Shown piece by piece: positions 40,997 to 52,754 of a DNA stretch of 64,000 nt. The notes under the pieces are model-generated. The model was not told the DNA's origin. It did not search any database and saw only the letters and a list, made by a program, of their open reading frames with translations. Numbering within the stretch: the stretch's first letter is position 1; every line of letters starts with the position of its first letter. A program made the position numbers and the translations under genes. The DNA is from Tetragonia tetragonoides. Its lineage: Eukaryota; Streptophyta; Magnoliopsida; Caryophyllales; Aizoaceae. The DNA is taken from the NCBI GenBank assembly GCA_038025085.1, contig CM076146.1:14873001-14937000 (forward strand). Direction: 5' to 3'.

Positions 40997-41998
40997 TTTT
41001 TTTTTTTTTTTTTTTTTTGAAAAGGTAAGAAAGACCAGATTAACTCCTTTAAGAAGTTAACCTAACGAATCCCTCAACAGCAAAGCTGTGAGAGACGGAA
41101 CCAATGAATCCGACCATAAGAGTAAAGATGGGCAGGAGTGCCCAAAGTTAGCCATAAAATCAGCTACCGCATTTGCTTCTCTGAAGCAGTGGAGAACCTC
41201 CACATTGTCGAAAAAAAGCAAATCCTTTTTGGTATCTATGATCAAATTCTCTATCTCCCATGGAATATGCCATTCAGCTCTAATAGCTTTAATCACTGTT
41301 AGATTGTCACCCTCTATAGTAATATTTCTAATACCTAGCTCCCGAGCCTTGCGAACCCCATCTCTGAGACCAATTGCTTCTGCCATAAGAATAGAGGCTT
41401 GACTACAAGATTTGGCTCCTAGTAATATTACTTCACCTTGAAAATTACGTATACAGAACCCTACTGCAGCATTCGAAATTTTTTTCTTTGAACCATCAAA
41501 ATTAAGTTTAACATAAGTAGCACGAGGACGCTTCCACGTAATTCCTGTTCTCTTTTGTTTTTCATGATGTTTCTTTGAAAATACTCCTCTTGAGTCAAAG
41601 TTAGAATCACTTTGAGCTAATGCCTTCCATTCAACAAAGTTGTTTCTAACTGAAATAGCTATTTGACTTGGAATGGTTTCTAAATCATCAAAACAAATTT
41701 TATTACGTGCAAACCAAAATAACGAGGATGAGAAGAACAAAATCCCATTCTTCCAATTTTCCATGAAAAAAATTTAGATTATCTAAAAATGAGAGAGAGA
41801 TCAAAGTCAATGATCAGGTTCTTACCAAGAAGTTCTTGTACCTTATCCCAAGTTTGGAGGAAGTAAGGACACTTAAAAAATAAATGTACTTTGTCTTTAG
41901 AATGATAATTACAAAAAACACATTCCTGAGGTAAAAAAACTTTGCTTTGTAGGAAGGCGATCATGGCATAACTGTATATATGCATCTTATTAGGCCGG
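40997..41998 (-). mobile_element. 5'-truncated LINE with RNase H domain
   Basis: Minus-strand poly(A) tail (poly(T) at 40997-41018) and imperfect target duplications GCTCTCACCAT (40987-40997) and GCTCTCATCAT (41999-42009) bound a ~1-kb insertion. It belongs to the plant LINE clade whose ORF2 ends in an RNase H domain, unlike LINE-A, -B and -C. It lies about 210 bp upstream of the TOM1-like start codon. Confidence 0.78.
41057..41998 (-). pseudogene. LINE ORF2 C-terminus: zf-RVT remnant and RVT_3 RNase H
   Basis: The minus strand first shows zinc-type CVFCNYHSKDKVHLFFKC (zf-RVT). A frameshift and a stop follow near 41770-41780. A 235-codon frame (41764 to 41057) then holds the plant RNase H-like domain: LNFDGSKK, MAEAIGLRDGV, IEGDNLTVIKAI and FREANAVADFMA, i.e. 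the D-E-D-D set of acidic residues. RNase H in such LINEs removes RNA from the hybrid during integration. The reverse transcriptase and endonuclease are absent. Confidence 0.82.
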
Positions 41999-42220
41999 GC
42001 TCTCATCATCTTATTAGGCCCGCTGGCTGCTTACATGATAGTTGTATATATGCACGAAAAACCCAAAAAGAAAAAAAAAAAAAGAAAAGAAAAAGAAAAT
42101 GACAAAAAGAAAGAAAAAAAAAAGGGGAAAGAGATCAGGAAATATCAGAATTCAGAGCAAAGATTTTGAGGTTCATTGTTGATTGTTTTTTTTGCATGTC
42201 AGAGAAAAAGAACTGAAAAA

Positions 42221-45200
42221 ATGAGGAGGTTGACATTTGTATTTGATGAATGGGTGAGCAACTTTGAAGGTAAAGAGGTGATGGGCTTGATGATTAGAAA
42301 CTGGTGGGAAGAAATCAATGAGTCTGTTGGATGGCAAGATGGGATGTTTTTCACTCTTTCAGCTCTCTTTGCACTTGTCTCCTCTATTGCTCTGGTACTA
42401 TCTCCTTCTCTATTTTTTAAAATGCATATATATGTCTTTTGTTGTGATGTGTGCATGAAAATTTTAACTCTTAACTCTGCCTAGTATACAAGGAAGAACG
42501 GACACGGCACTCAACCTGCGTTTCTCGTTTCCCGTGTCTGCTTTTCCGTTTTCTGTGCTTCCTTGCGTACAATAATTTTTGAGAATTTGTGTTTCCCATG
42601 TCCACCTTTCCCGTTTCCGCGCTACCTTGCTAGTATCAAATGAAATGAGTCAAATGATGGTGTTTAAATGCGAAAAATGGACTTTTGAGGATAAAAGTTG
42701 GAGTATTGTGTTTGATGATTTACTTTCTGACTTGCCTGGTTGAGTAGAGTTTTCTCATATTATGATTATGATACATAATTTGTTGTTTCTAATCAAGGAA
42801 ATGTTTAAGAGGGAATGTGGCTGATTTGAGGGTGTGCTTGTCTCCATTCTGTTTCAATTCTTGGGATAATAATTATAGCATAACAAAACATGAATCCCAT
42901 GCCTTAAGGATTGCGCCACTGCGCTATCCACCCGAAGCTCTGTAGGCATCAAGGTTTAAATGTTACACAGTTTTACCCGTACTTCAACAAAATGCAAAGA
43001 GAATGCTTCTGATGATTAACCTCTGGCACGCGGAACTTGAGACTGTAACTACCATCTATAGAAATCGTTCTGTTTCATTTAGTACTTAGTAGTCTGCCTA
43101 GGGTGCACAAACACAGCGTGGGAAAGTGCTATTTATAGAGGGTAAAAAGCCTAATGAGTGTTGTGCACGCGACATATCAACTATAAAGTGTCCATGCTTT
43201 CAAGTAGCGTGATGTAGCTTAAGGACTTTCAGCTTTGGGGATACCATATTTTCCATCAGATGACACATATTCCGCCATGCTTAGGAATGGTTTAGACACC
43301 GGAATGGCCCAGCTGTGCCCTTCTTACATCCATAAAGACTGGCTTAGTCTGCAATTTTATACCATTTCCAAATACTGATGTTATATGCATATTTTACAGA
43401 TACTATACTGGATGTTTCTTTGGCAGCATGCTGTTTTTCTTCTGTTTCTTTAAGCTCAATGGAAACTAAACTTATTGGAGTTTTAATGAAGTGACAGTTT
43501 ATGTGTTCCTCAATTATAACCTGCAGGTTCAGTTGATAAGGATCCAGTTGAGAGTGCCTGAATATGGATGGACTACACAGAAGGGCTTCCATCTTATGAA
43601 CTTCCTCGTGATTGGAGGTGAAATCCAGACTCTCTATTCCAGGTTTCCCAGTAAGATGTTTTAAATTGTCTTGACAGTAAGTTTGTTTTTCCCAGTGCGG
43701 GCAATTGTATTTGGTCTACACAAGCAAGTATTCATTCTGAACCCAAGGGTAGGTTCTGTAATTCTGTTGTGTGGTCATACTGGTCAACCCTTTCTATTTC
43801 CTACTTTAGGGCATTGGTGCTGTGTATCGTTGAAGTCTGTTGTTTACATATGCAACGTCAATTGGTCAGTATATATATAGGAGATGAACATTTGATTGTA
43901 ACCGGAGACATAATTAAGAAACCTACTTGCAACAGTAACTAATTACTATCATTATGTACTACCAAATTTTCCTATATATCTATGATGTAACATGATGCAG
44001 TTACCAGCTTGTGACTACTGTCTAAGAAATTTTTTCCTTGCAAAAGTGCATACTACTAACAATTAGTCTCGGCCCAATTTGTCTGATGGGGGAGTTTCAC
44101 TGATGAAAATTGGTTATCTTCATGTTCTGGCTTCATCTGACAACTTATTTCGTAGTGTAGCTTACAAATCTCAAAAGCCTGCCCTTCTACCTTTGTTATC
44201 ATCAGTTTACTTTGCTATATGTCTATAGTTGGCTTATGAGTTGAGGAGCATGTTTTCTGAGGATAAAGGATGAGCAATGCACCATGAGTCCATGTCATCC
44301 TCACTACCCGAAAATGAGCATTTTTTCAATATACTGATAAGGTGCATGTTTATTCTGACACAGGTTCTAACATTGGTGCTATTAGATCTTTCTGGACTGC
44401 TATTCTTCTCGACATACACTCTCCTCGTCCTGTTTTGGGCAGAGATATATAATCAGGTAAGACTGTTGGACCCCTTTCGTGTTTCTGTGTTTCAGCTTAT
44501 TGTTAATAACTTGACTCAGTAGAATCTCTTAGTCTTGTGTCTCCCTAACATTTTATGAGCAGGCTAGAAGTCTACCAGCTGACAAGCTGAGGCTCTTTTA
44601 TGTGTTGATCAATGCAGCAATTCACTTCTTACAGGTTTGTTGCATCTCACATTTTATGCATTGAAAGCCTCACTTCCTATCTTATCGCTTTATTTAGCTT
44701 CTTTTTGTTCACATGTTCGTCTCGTATCTAGAGTACCAAGGTATCTATCATTTCACATCAAATAGTTTCAGACTTGTGTTTGGGTATTTTAATATTGTGT
44801 TTATTTAGTGAAATAGATTAAGATGTTGAACTGCACACTTATACACAGTGATATATTTTTGCTTCAGATTTGCATCTCGATTTTCCTCTGGGTGAATGAC
44901 AACAGCATAGTTCAATTTAGTGGAAGAATCTTGATTGCAGGTTCAGTTTTCTTAACCAAGAAAGTATTTGGCTTTGGACTATGAAGATACATTCCTCAAA
45001 ATTTCTAAACTTGTTTGATATTGGCAGCTGTTTCATTTGTAGCTGCATTAGGCTTCTTGGTCTACGGCGGAAGGTCAGGTTTCTGACTGTTTGATCTTAA
45101 CTGTAGAATCATGCGCATCTGGCATGTATTTATATCCGTGTTTAATTTTTATGTCTCCATGTATGACCAGATTATATCTAATGCTACGACAATTCCCTCT

Positions 45201-46181
45201 CGAATCCAGAGGGAGAAGAAAGAAGTTATTGGAGGTATGTGTTGTCCACTGCATTTTCCTTGAAACAGATAGCTGTCATGGTTCAGAAGGGGGCTTCTTT
45301 GATTGTGCCAATACTGGCAAAACTGAGGCTAGTAACTTCTACAGAGTTAACTTTTAGCAGGCAACCTAATTTCCAAAACTTAAATGGAAAATTTTGATGT
45401 TAAGCTTGTAAAGCTGTAAGAAATGCACCAAAACTGCTAGCTGGTTTTCTGTGCTGAATGCGCTCTGTTGCTTAGACTTTTGCTTGCATTTGTGCTTCCA
45501 TGTTCAGGGGTCGACGGACAACGTACACAGGATACTGTGAATTAGACCAAAAAGATACAAAAAGTCCTGAAAAAATTCAAATCCTACCCTTTAGACACTT
45601 TGACGTAACTATGATACAAGCAGAGCCTTAGGCAAAATCAGTGTAAGATATAGCTAATGAGGAAGATTTAACTTGATAGTTGTGGACTTCTGCTGGTTGG
45701 ATCAGTTACAGCTGTATGTTTTACATGCTTTCTTATACGATGCTTCATGGTAAGTTTCCGTAAATTTTCTTTGCAATTATCTAGATAGTTTATCTGCCCC
45801 ACTTTTTGATGTATGAAGCTCACGCGATGATGCTGATTCAGTAAGGCGAAACTGACCTGTATCAGCATTTAAATAGTTGAACTTAGACCTTTTGTTTTAA
45901 CTTAATATACAGGTCTGTATCTGTGCATTCGATGCGGATGCTTCCCTTAACGTCTTGGATCATCCAATTCTGGACTTCCTTTACTACATGGTACTTTTGT
46001 TAAGCTTTTATGTTTTGAAGCCTCTCTATCACTCTTTCTATCTAGTATTAACCAACTATTGTATCCGCCATAACAACAACTAGTTGAGATCCTACCCTCG
46101 GCACTGGTTCTCTACATCTTGCGCAGGCTACCCCCAAGAAGATTGTCGTCACAGTTGCTGGGTCTAGTTGCAATGATCTAA
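42221..46181 (+). CDS. TOM1/TOM3-like seven-helix membrane protein, two introns lacking AG acceptors
   Basis: Eleven exons: 42221-42394, 43527-43617, 43696-43748, 44364-44456, 44563-44634, 44868-44940, 45028-45073, 45171-45234, 45696-45749, 45913-45990, 46080-46181. They sum to 900 nt (299 residues), the usual size of the family, with all phases compatible and no internal stop. Signature stretches: [100 protein letters not shown]. Family members are multi-pass (tonoplast) proteins that serve as host factors for tobamovirus replication. The acceptors before exons 9 (TTCTGCTG) and 11 (AACAACAA) lack AG, so correct splicing is doubtful. Other introns are GT-AG. A copia LTR begins 3 bp after the stop codon. 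Confidence 0.87.
42895..42945 (-). repeat. Possible tRNA-derived SINE head in TOM1-like intron 1
   Basis: The minus strand reads GGATAGCGCAGTGGCGCAAT (A-box-like) and then GGCATGGGATTCATG (weak B box). No body or target duplication was identified. Confidence 0.3.
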
Positions 46182-46184
46182 TCA

Positions 46185-46864
46185 TGTAAGCGGAAGATAA
46201 CTAGATAACAGGAAGTTTAATAGTTATTTAAACACACGTAATTATACCTCTTGATGCGTGCCTAGTTGTTCGACGAGATCGATGGATGCAAATTGTAGGA
46301 TCCCAAATGTGATCCCTCTACCGTAGTCCACACCGTAGACGAATGATCACCGTTGCCAATTCGATAGCTAGATCGTGGGATCTAATCCCTCTAGTAGCAC
46401 ACGGTTAGGATGAGAGAAAAGGGAGACAAGGATAGCATATCATTTGTGCCTCTCAAGCTCTCAAGTAAGTTACTCATGCATATGCTACCCTCCCCCCCTT
46501 TTATAGAGAACTAAGGGGTCATTGTTCCTTAAGTTGACCTAGTCCACTTAAGGGAACAAGAGTCACCCACCCACAACCAAGTGGTGCACCCTCATGGTCC
46601 ATTAGTTAAGTGTCTAGCACTTAAATGATGGTGGGCTTACCCTAGGTGAGCCCATTAAGCCACTCACTCTCAGTTGATCCATTCGACACGTTGTGTGTGA
46701 CCCGTTAGGCCCAAACGCATTTAGTAGTTGGTCCGATCCAATCGGCCCCAATAATCGTAAGCGGTCTCTAGCTAAACATTACGATCTACTACATCGATGG
46801 ATTTACTATCTCTGATGTTTAATCCCGAATTTTGCACCTTAACTGACAGGACATAAATCCTTCA
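46185..46864 (-). repeat. Copia-2 3' LTR
   Basis: 680 bp, TG...CA on both strands. The boundary is set by the polypurine tract at 46865 and by the end of the TOM1-like gene at 46181. The 5-bp flank is AATCA (46180-46184); the partner copy is outside the window. Confidence 0.8.
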
Positions 46865-47656
46865 ATCTCCCACTTGTCCTTAATGTGCAAATCCATTCCC
46901 TTGTCACTTAATGTCTTTATATGAACGTAAGGTAAGAAGCCTAGTCATCCTTACAATGTTCATATGATTTCTTGATCCCGAATTGGATTGTTAAGACAAA
47001 TGATTAGCCAATAATCCATTTGAGCACGGCCATGCTTTTCACATTCCCAATTCTACAAGAGGCCCATAAGACAACGATTCCCGAAAGGAGGACAATTCCC
47101 GTCTTGTGCGTTCATGAGTTTCAACATGATTTTCAATAATCCAAATGTGTCCGTTATTGTCTCCTGTTACGCAGGCGTTAGGAGTAATCACAAATTACCG
47201 ATCCTCATGTCGACATTCATAACCACTCAGGTTTGAGAAATGGTTCAAGATAGTTTTATGAGAGTCTATCATGACTACTTGTTCTTAAAGAACTCTCATG
47301 GTGGGTCTGTCCGATCATGAATTCCCAATTCATATCTATGCAAATGATCCTTGACATCCCATGTCTTCAGCCCATGAAACAGGCACTGAGATCAACTTGC
47401 AATCTAATCATCGTTGGTTATTAAAATCTAATTCTAACACCTAGATTAGGGATAAATAACCACAAAATCCAGTTCACGCAATAGGGTTTCATTATCCAAG
47501 ACATCATCTTGATAACCTATTTGGATATTGTGTTATATTATTTTGGATTAATATTCAAAATCATACAGAAAATTGAATAAAACCAAAATCATTGTGATAA
47601 ATGTACATAACCATGTTTTAATCATGAACATCATTTCATAATCTAAAACAATGAAG

Positions 47657-50163
47657 CTAATCATCTCCGAAGCGCTTAATGCCTATCGAAGCTGTGTGAC
47701 TCTCGTGCTTGATCCAGTCAAGTGTCTTAGTCAACGGATCAGCGACATTCTCATCTGTATGAACTTTGCATATGCTAATATCACCATCTTTGACCCATCT
47801 TTGACCCATTGTCTAATAATGTGATACTTGCGATGTACATGTTTAGACTTTTGGTGTGACCTTGGCTCCTTTGCTTGGGCGATGGCTCCATTATTGTCAC
47901 AATAAAGAGCCAACGATTCAGCCGCCGTAGGCACAACGCCAAGCTCAGCCATGAACTTGCGAATCCAAACAGCCTCCTTCGCAGCTTCCGGAGCTGCAAT
48001 GTACTCTGCTTCCGTTGTAGAATCTGCCACAGTGCTTTGCTTAGCACTTTTCCAGGTCACTACTCCTCCATTGAGACAAAAGACAAATCTTGATTGGGAT
48101 TGAGAACCGTCTCTGTCGGTCTGGAAGGACGCATCAATGTAACCTTTCACAATCAACTTTTCTTCACCACCATACACCATGAACATATCTTTAGTTCTTT
48201 TCAGATACTTCAAGATATTCTTGGCCGCAATCCAATGCGCCTCATCTGGGTTGGTCTGAAATCTACTCGTCATGCTCAAAGCATATGAGATGTCTGGACG
48301 AGTACAAATCATGGCGTACATGATAGATCCTATGGCTGATGCATACGGAACTCTACTCATGCATTCTTGCTCAGCAGGTGTCTTAGGACCCTGCGTCTTG
48401 CTAAGAACCGTGCCACGACTCATAGGTAGTAAACCTTTCTTGGCATTTTGCATATTAAATTGAGATACAATCTGATTAATATACGTACTCTGGCTAAGTC
48501 CAACTAGCCTTTTGGATCTGTCCCGACAAATCCTGATGCCCAAGATGTACTCTACCTGTCCAAGGTCTTTCATCTGGAAACACTTCCCAAGCCAAGCCTT
48601 TACGGACTCCAGCATTGGAATGTCATTTCCAATGATCAGTATGTCATTAACATACAGGACCAAGAAGACAATATTTCTCCCACTGAACTTCTTGTATACA
48701 CAAGGTTCTTCTGTGTTTCTGATAAGAACAAACCTAGTTATGGCTTCATCAAAACGCAGATTCCAGCTCGGGGATGCTTGCTTCAACCCATAAATGGATC
48801 TTCTCAACTTGCAAACCTTCCCAGCGTTTTTAGGATCGACAAAACCCTCAGGCTGTGTCATAAACACATCCTCTTCGAGAACCCAGTTCAAGAAAGCGGT
48901 TTTGACATCTATTTGCCAGATCTCATAGTCATAATGAGCTGCAATTGCTAGGAGTATCCTAATGGATTTAAGCATGACAACTGGCGAAAAAGTTTCATCA
49001 AAGTCATTCCTTGAATCTGCCTGTAACCTTTTGCCACCAGTCTAGCTTTGAAAACTAGAAATTTTCCACCCTTGTCCGTTTCCATCTTAAAGATCCATTT
49101 GCACCCGATGGGCCTAGCTCCATCCGGCAAATCGACCAAGTCTCAGACTTGATTCTCGGACATGGAATCCATTTCGGATTTCATGGTTTCTTGCCATTTG
49201 CTGGAGTTTTGACTCGTCATTGCTTCCTTGTAAGTAGTGGGTTCTTCACTTTCAACAAGGAAAATGTCACGGCTTTCCGTCGAATAGATTGAAATATATC
49301 TATTTGTTGGAAACCTGACTCTATCAGACCTTCGAAGGGTGGATTCAGGCTCAACCTCTCGAGTTGCCTCTAGAGTTGAATCTGGAGATGTTTCCAAAAT
49401 ATCTTGGATGGATTCTAAATCCCTATCCATATCCATTGGAGCTGTTTCTAAAACATCATGGATGGATTCCAAATCCCTATCCATCTCCAATTGTTGCTCA
49501 TCTTGAATTTCTTCGAGATAGACTTTACTCCCACTTGTCTCTTTGAAAAGGAATTCCTTCTCCAAAAAGACACCATTCCGAGCAACAAATACCATGTTCT
49601 CAGTTTGATTGTAGAAATAATAACCCTTCGTTTATTTTGGATAACCCACAAAGAAAACTTTGTCTGATTTGGGTGCAAGTTTATCGTTGAGCAACCTCTT
49701 TACATAAGCTTCACACCCCCAAACCTTGAGAAAAGACAACTTGGGAACCATTCCCGTCCACAGTTCATGTGGTGTCTTCTCAACGGCTTTCGACGGAGTT
49801 TTGTTCAGCGTAAAAGCTGCCGTCTCGAGAGCATATCCCCAGAAAGAAATAGGAAGTTTGGCATGACCCATCATTGATCTAACCATATCCAATAAGGTTC
49901 GATTCCTCCATTCAGACACACCGTTCCACTGTGGTGTTCCGGGCGGAGTAAGCTATGAAACTATTCCACAACCCTTTAGATGTTCATTGAACTCTAGGCT
50001 CATATATTCGCCTCCTCGATCCGATCGAAGAACTTTTATCTTCTTGCCCAGCTGATTTTCTACTTCATTCTGAAACTCTTTGAATTTATCAAACGATTCA
50101 CATTTATGTTTCATTAAGTAAATATAGCCATATCTACTCAAATCATCAGTAAATGAGGAACTC
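47657..50163 (-). pseudogene. Copia-2 pol (integrase-RT-RNase H), lightly damaged
   Basis: Integrase starts at FTDDLSRYGYIYLMKHK and keeps SDRGGEY and the TPQWNGVSEW region. A spacer contains a tandem duplication of MDRDLESI-DLE. RT runs from GCKWIFKMETDKGGK with ALETAAF/IYGLKQASPSWN motifs, and RNase H ends at TAG 47657-47659. Damage: TAA/TGA-type stops at 49953, 49632 and 49143 (the last where Trp is expected), a one-base deletion near 49012, and an 11-bp tandem duplication (CATCTTTGACC, 47785-47806) that shifts the last ~45 codons. The catalytic box reads YVND instead of YVDD, so the enzyme would be inactive even if read through. Confidence 0.88.
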
Positions 50164-50378
50164 TAGAAGGGGGTGAATAGAGTAACGCCTACTTTTCGCA
50201 ATAAAACAGACTTTTGAGACTTAAGAACAATGGTGAGAACAACGTTGTGGACGTTGTTCCTATGCAGCAGATTAAGCACAATACAAAAGACTAAAAGTAA
50301 ATAACACAAGGGTTTTTCACGTGGAAAACCTCCTAGGCTCAATAGGAGTAAAAACCACGACCCAATTACTTGGGATTT
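50164..50378 (-). mobile_element. Fragment of an unclassified LTR element between copia-2 and the gypsy LTR
   Basis: The minus strand contains GGTTTTCCACGTGAAAAACC and ends in CTATTCACCCCCTTCTAG, features common at the U5 end of plant copia LTRs. The gypsy LTR starts inside it at 50379, so the nesting order is copia-2, then this element, then gypsy (inference). Confidence 0.5.
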
Positions 50379-51674
50379 TGTAAAGACCCGGAATTTTTCC
50401 AATCCTTGTTTCCACTGAGTGCGTCCTTATAGAAAATTTGTCAGTTGGGGGCTTAGATAAGTTCAAGGGACCCTCGAGATAGAAAATCTTTTGTAAATAC
50501 TTGAATTGAATAAAAATCATGAAAGAGGTCACAAATCTGCTATCGGCGTTTTATCGAAGGGACAAACCGAAGGGACAAACCAATAGCGCGATAAGTGAAC
50601 TAATCATGTTTTTAGAAAGACTCCCGCTTATATAAAACATATAAGTAGCCAAGAATAAAGGGATCGGGGGCGAAGGTACGAGGTGGGAAGGTGTTAGGCA
50701 CCCAACTCGCCCGTTTATGACGGCCTCTACTAACTCAAGTTTGCTTAATAATTTAAAGATATAATTCCCATGCAAAACTTGATTAACAACCTAGACATAG
50801 ACTATTAATTGGTTTATCACAAGCATTACAACATTTATTTTTAACCTTTATTTAGACATGCATTTGATTGACAAGTTGAGCAGCACAACGACTATACAGA
50901 CAATATTTAGGAAAAACGTTATTCTAGCATGATATCTACATTATGACTACTTAGAAAAATAAACAATTAGACAAGCAATTTAATTTGCGCCCTCAGGAAT
51001 TTGTACCTGAACTGTAGGCTATATTTGACAATAATAGTAAAAACAGATCTCAAGTTTGGAAGAAAGAGGGGGAAGCTTGGTGTCAATACTCCCGAGAATA
51101 GAGGCTGTCAACTGTAGACGGTGTGTTTTGAACTGAGGGTGAAGGGTTGTTTATATATGCGTGGAAAAGTAGGGTTGTGCGGTCGAATTTGAGCTGAAAA
51201 ATGAGACGGGCTTGAAAAATGAGCCGGGCCCAAAGGGAAGTCAGCGCCGCTAGCGGCCCTAGGATATTGGTCAGCGCTGCTAGCGGCCCTGAGACTTTTC
51301 CTAGGGCCGCTGATGGCTGTCAGCAGCCAGCTGGATGACGTCATAATGACGTCATCCAGCCCATTTTCATTTTCCGGAGGATTTTAAATATTTCAAAAAA
51401 CATTAAAAGACCGTTTTACCCCTGAACGGTAAAAGACGGTTTTACCCTTAAATTGCAACTTGGCGTCCGAGAGTCGGAATGAGGCATGAGACTTATCGTT
51501 GGAAAGCTCTTGAACGGGCCTTCTAAATGGAATGGAATGAAGGAGTGTTTGGAGGGAAAAACCTGAGACCTTATCTTAACTATTAAAGCAAAATAGCAGT
51601 TCAAGCTTAAAAATGACTCCTTTCATCATCGGGCTTTTGCGAAGAAATCTGAAGACGCTTTTTTGGCGTCTACA
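50379..51674 (-). repeat. Gypsy 3' LTR (1,296 bp)
   Basis: TGTAAAGACCCGG...GGCGTCTACA. It contains perfect (51246-51257) and near-perfect (around 51270-51287) copies of the GCCGCTAGCGGC palindrome and a 13-bp duplication GAAGGGACAAACC near 50555-50580 that the other LTR lacks. The open frames at 50551-50775 and 51108-51344 recur in the other copies only because the LTR is repeated. Confidence 0.93.
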
Positions 51675-51690
51675 GAAGCCCCCACTTTGA
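51675..51690 (-). other. Gypsy polypurine tract
   Basis: The minus strand reads AAAGTGGGGGCTTC directly before the TGTAGACGCC start of the 3' LTR. This fixes the element orientation as minus. Confidence 0.88.
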
Positions 51691-52754
51691 TCGAGCTTGA
51701 GTAAAAGCGAAGATCAAAGTACTCCAAAGGCGACATGCAGGATGCTGATGTGCACATGGTGTGTGAGAGTGTACAGTATGTATGCATATAAAGACAAACC
51801 TGAGTTGGAACACGCTCGTAGTGTGCTAAGATTTCATCCTTGTGAACACATGAGAAAACAAAGGTTATAGTAGAAGGATAGAACACCGTCCGTAGATTAT
51901 TTAAACGTCTGCTTGAGACCTGTATTCAGAGTGAATGAAAAAGTTAGTAATACTTTGAGAATGATCAACTTAGAGTGCTTCGACAAACAGTGACTAAACA
52001 CCGCTTGGGGGATGTCGAGATTTCGTCCCTCGTAGAAGGATAGTTTAACCGCAATTGCTTAAGCGATCATTGACTAACCCCAAAAATTTGTAATTCCGCA
52101 GAAGGACAGTTTAACCGCAATAGATTAAGCGATCAGTGACTGGCCCAAAATTTGTACTGTTGTGTTGCTTAGCAAGTGCCGATAAAAAATTTCGGGGTCA
52201 TAAATAACTTGGGCGCTCCGGGCGGTGAGAGTCGTCGCAGTGTAGATCCGGGTTTCATTATTTGGGACCTGCAAAAATAAACGGGTTAGTTTTACCGGTA
52301 AATAGTTGGTACCGTAAAATGGGCCAACTGCCGAATTTGAATCTGTGGGCCAGGGGCTTCGCTCCCGCACGCTTGGTACTGATATTGCCTCAAAATGAAC
52401 TGTAATAACGAACTCTGGACTGGAAAAAGGGGCCATGGGTCAGCGCTGGGCCTCGGTGTGAGGCCGCTAGCGGCGCTGGGCTTGAGCCAAATAAAAAGCG
52501 CTTCGGCGCTTTCTCTCTCTTCTTTTCGAGTTTTGGGTCTTCTTCCTCACCGAGCCATTGTCGAGAGGAAGTTCCTCCATTGTTGAGTGCTTCACTCCAC
52601 TTGAGGTAAGTCGATTCTTGTCCGTTTGCTTCGGTATTATTTTTCCGCCTAGTTGCTGAATTTTGGGTTGCATTGTTGAATGGGTGCTTATTTCTTACGA
52701 ATCAGAAACTTTTGTTTTTCCACTTGAAGAGAGAGAAAATTCCATTGTGTTCCC
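51691..52754 (+). promoter_or_regulatory. Upstream region and 5' UTR of the antisense PMD gene
   Basis: No coding region. A perfect GCCGCTAGCGGC palindrome lies at 52463-52474, about 280 bp before the ATG at 52755. A strong splice donor TTGAG|GTAAGTCG at 52605/52606 suggests a 5' UTR intron. CTTTCTCTCTCTTC lies just downstream of the palindrome. Confidence 0.5.

Larger units (their letters stand above)
46185..50163 (-). mobile_element. Copia-2: Ty1/copia element, 5' part interrupted
   Basis: The 3' LTR (46185-46864, TGTAAGCGGAAG...AAATCCTTCA) is followed on the inside by the polypurine tract (minus strand GGACAAGTGGGAGAT, plus 46865-46879) and ~0.8 kb non-coding 3' region (46865-47656). RNase H, RT and integrase follow to 50163, where the reading stops abruptly inside the integrase start. 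Other retroelement sequence begins there and the gypsy element lies beyond it. Gag, protease and the 5' LTR are not in the window and may lie past the nested insertions. Confidence 0.88.

Noticed and set aside
45091..45357. 88-codon plus-strand frame in the TOM1-like gene
   Set aside because: It reads through exon 8 into intron sequence; the spliced model explains the conserved part.
50551..51344. Minus-strand frames recurring at 50551-50775 / 63601-63834 and 52-336 / 51108-51344
   Set aside because: They recur only because the LTR is repeated. The frames are short, differ by indels and contain no motif.
52125..52436. Minus-strand frame upstream of the PMD gene as a gag or env piece
   Set aside because: No retroviral or retrotransposon motif. 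The region is better explained as 5' UTR and promoter of the plus-strand cargo gene.
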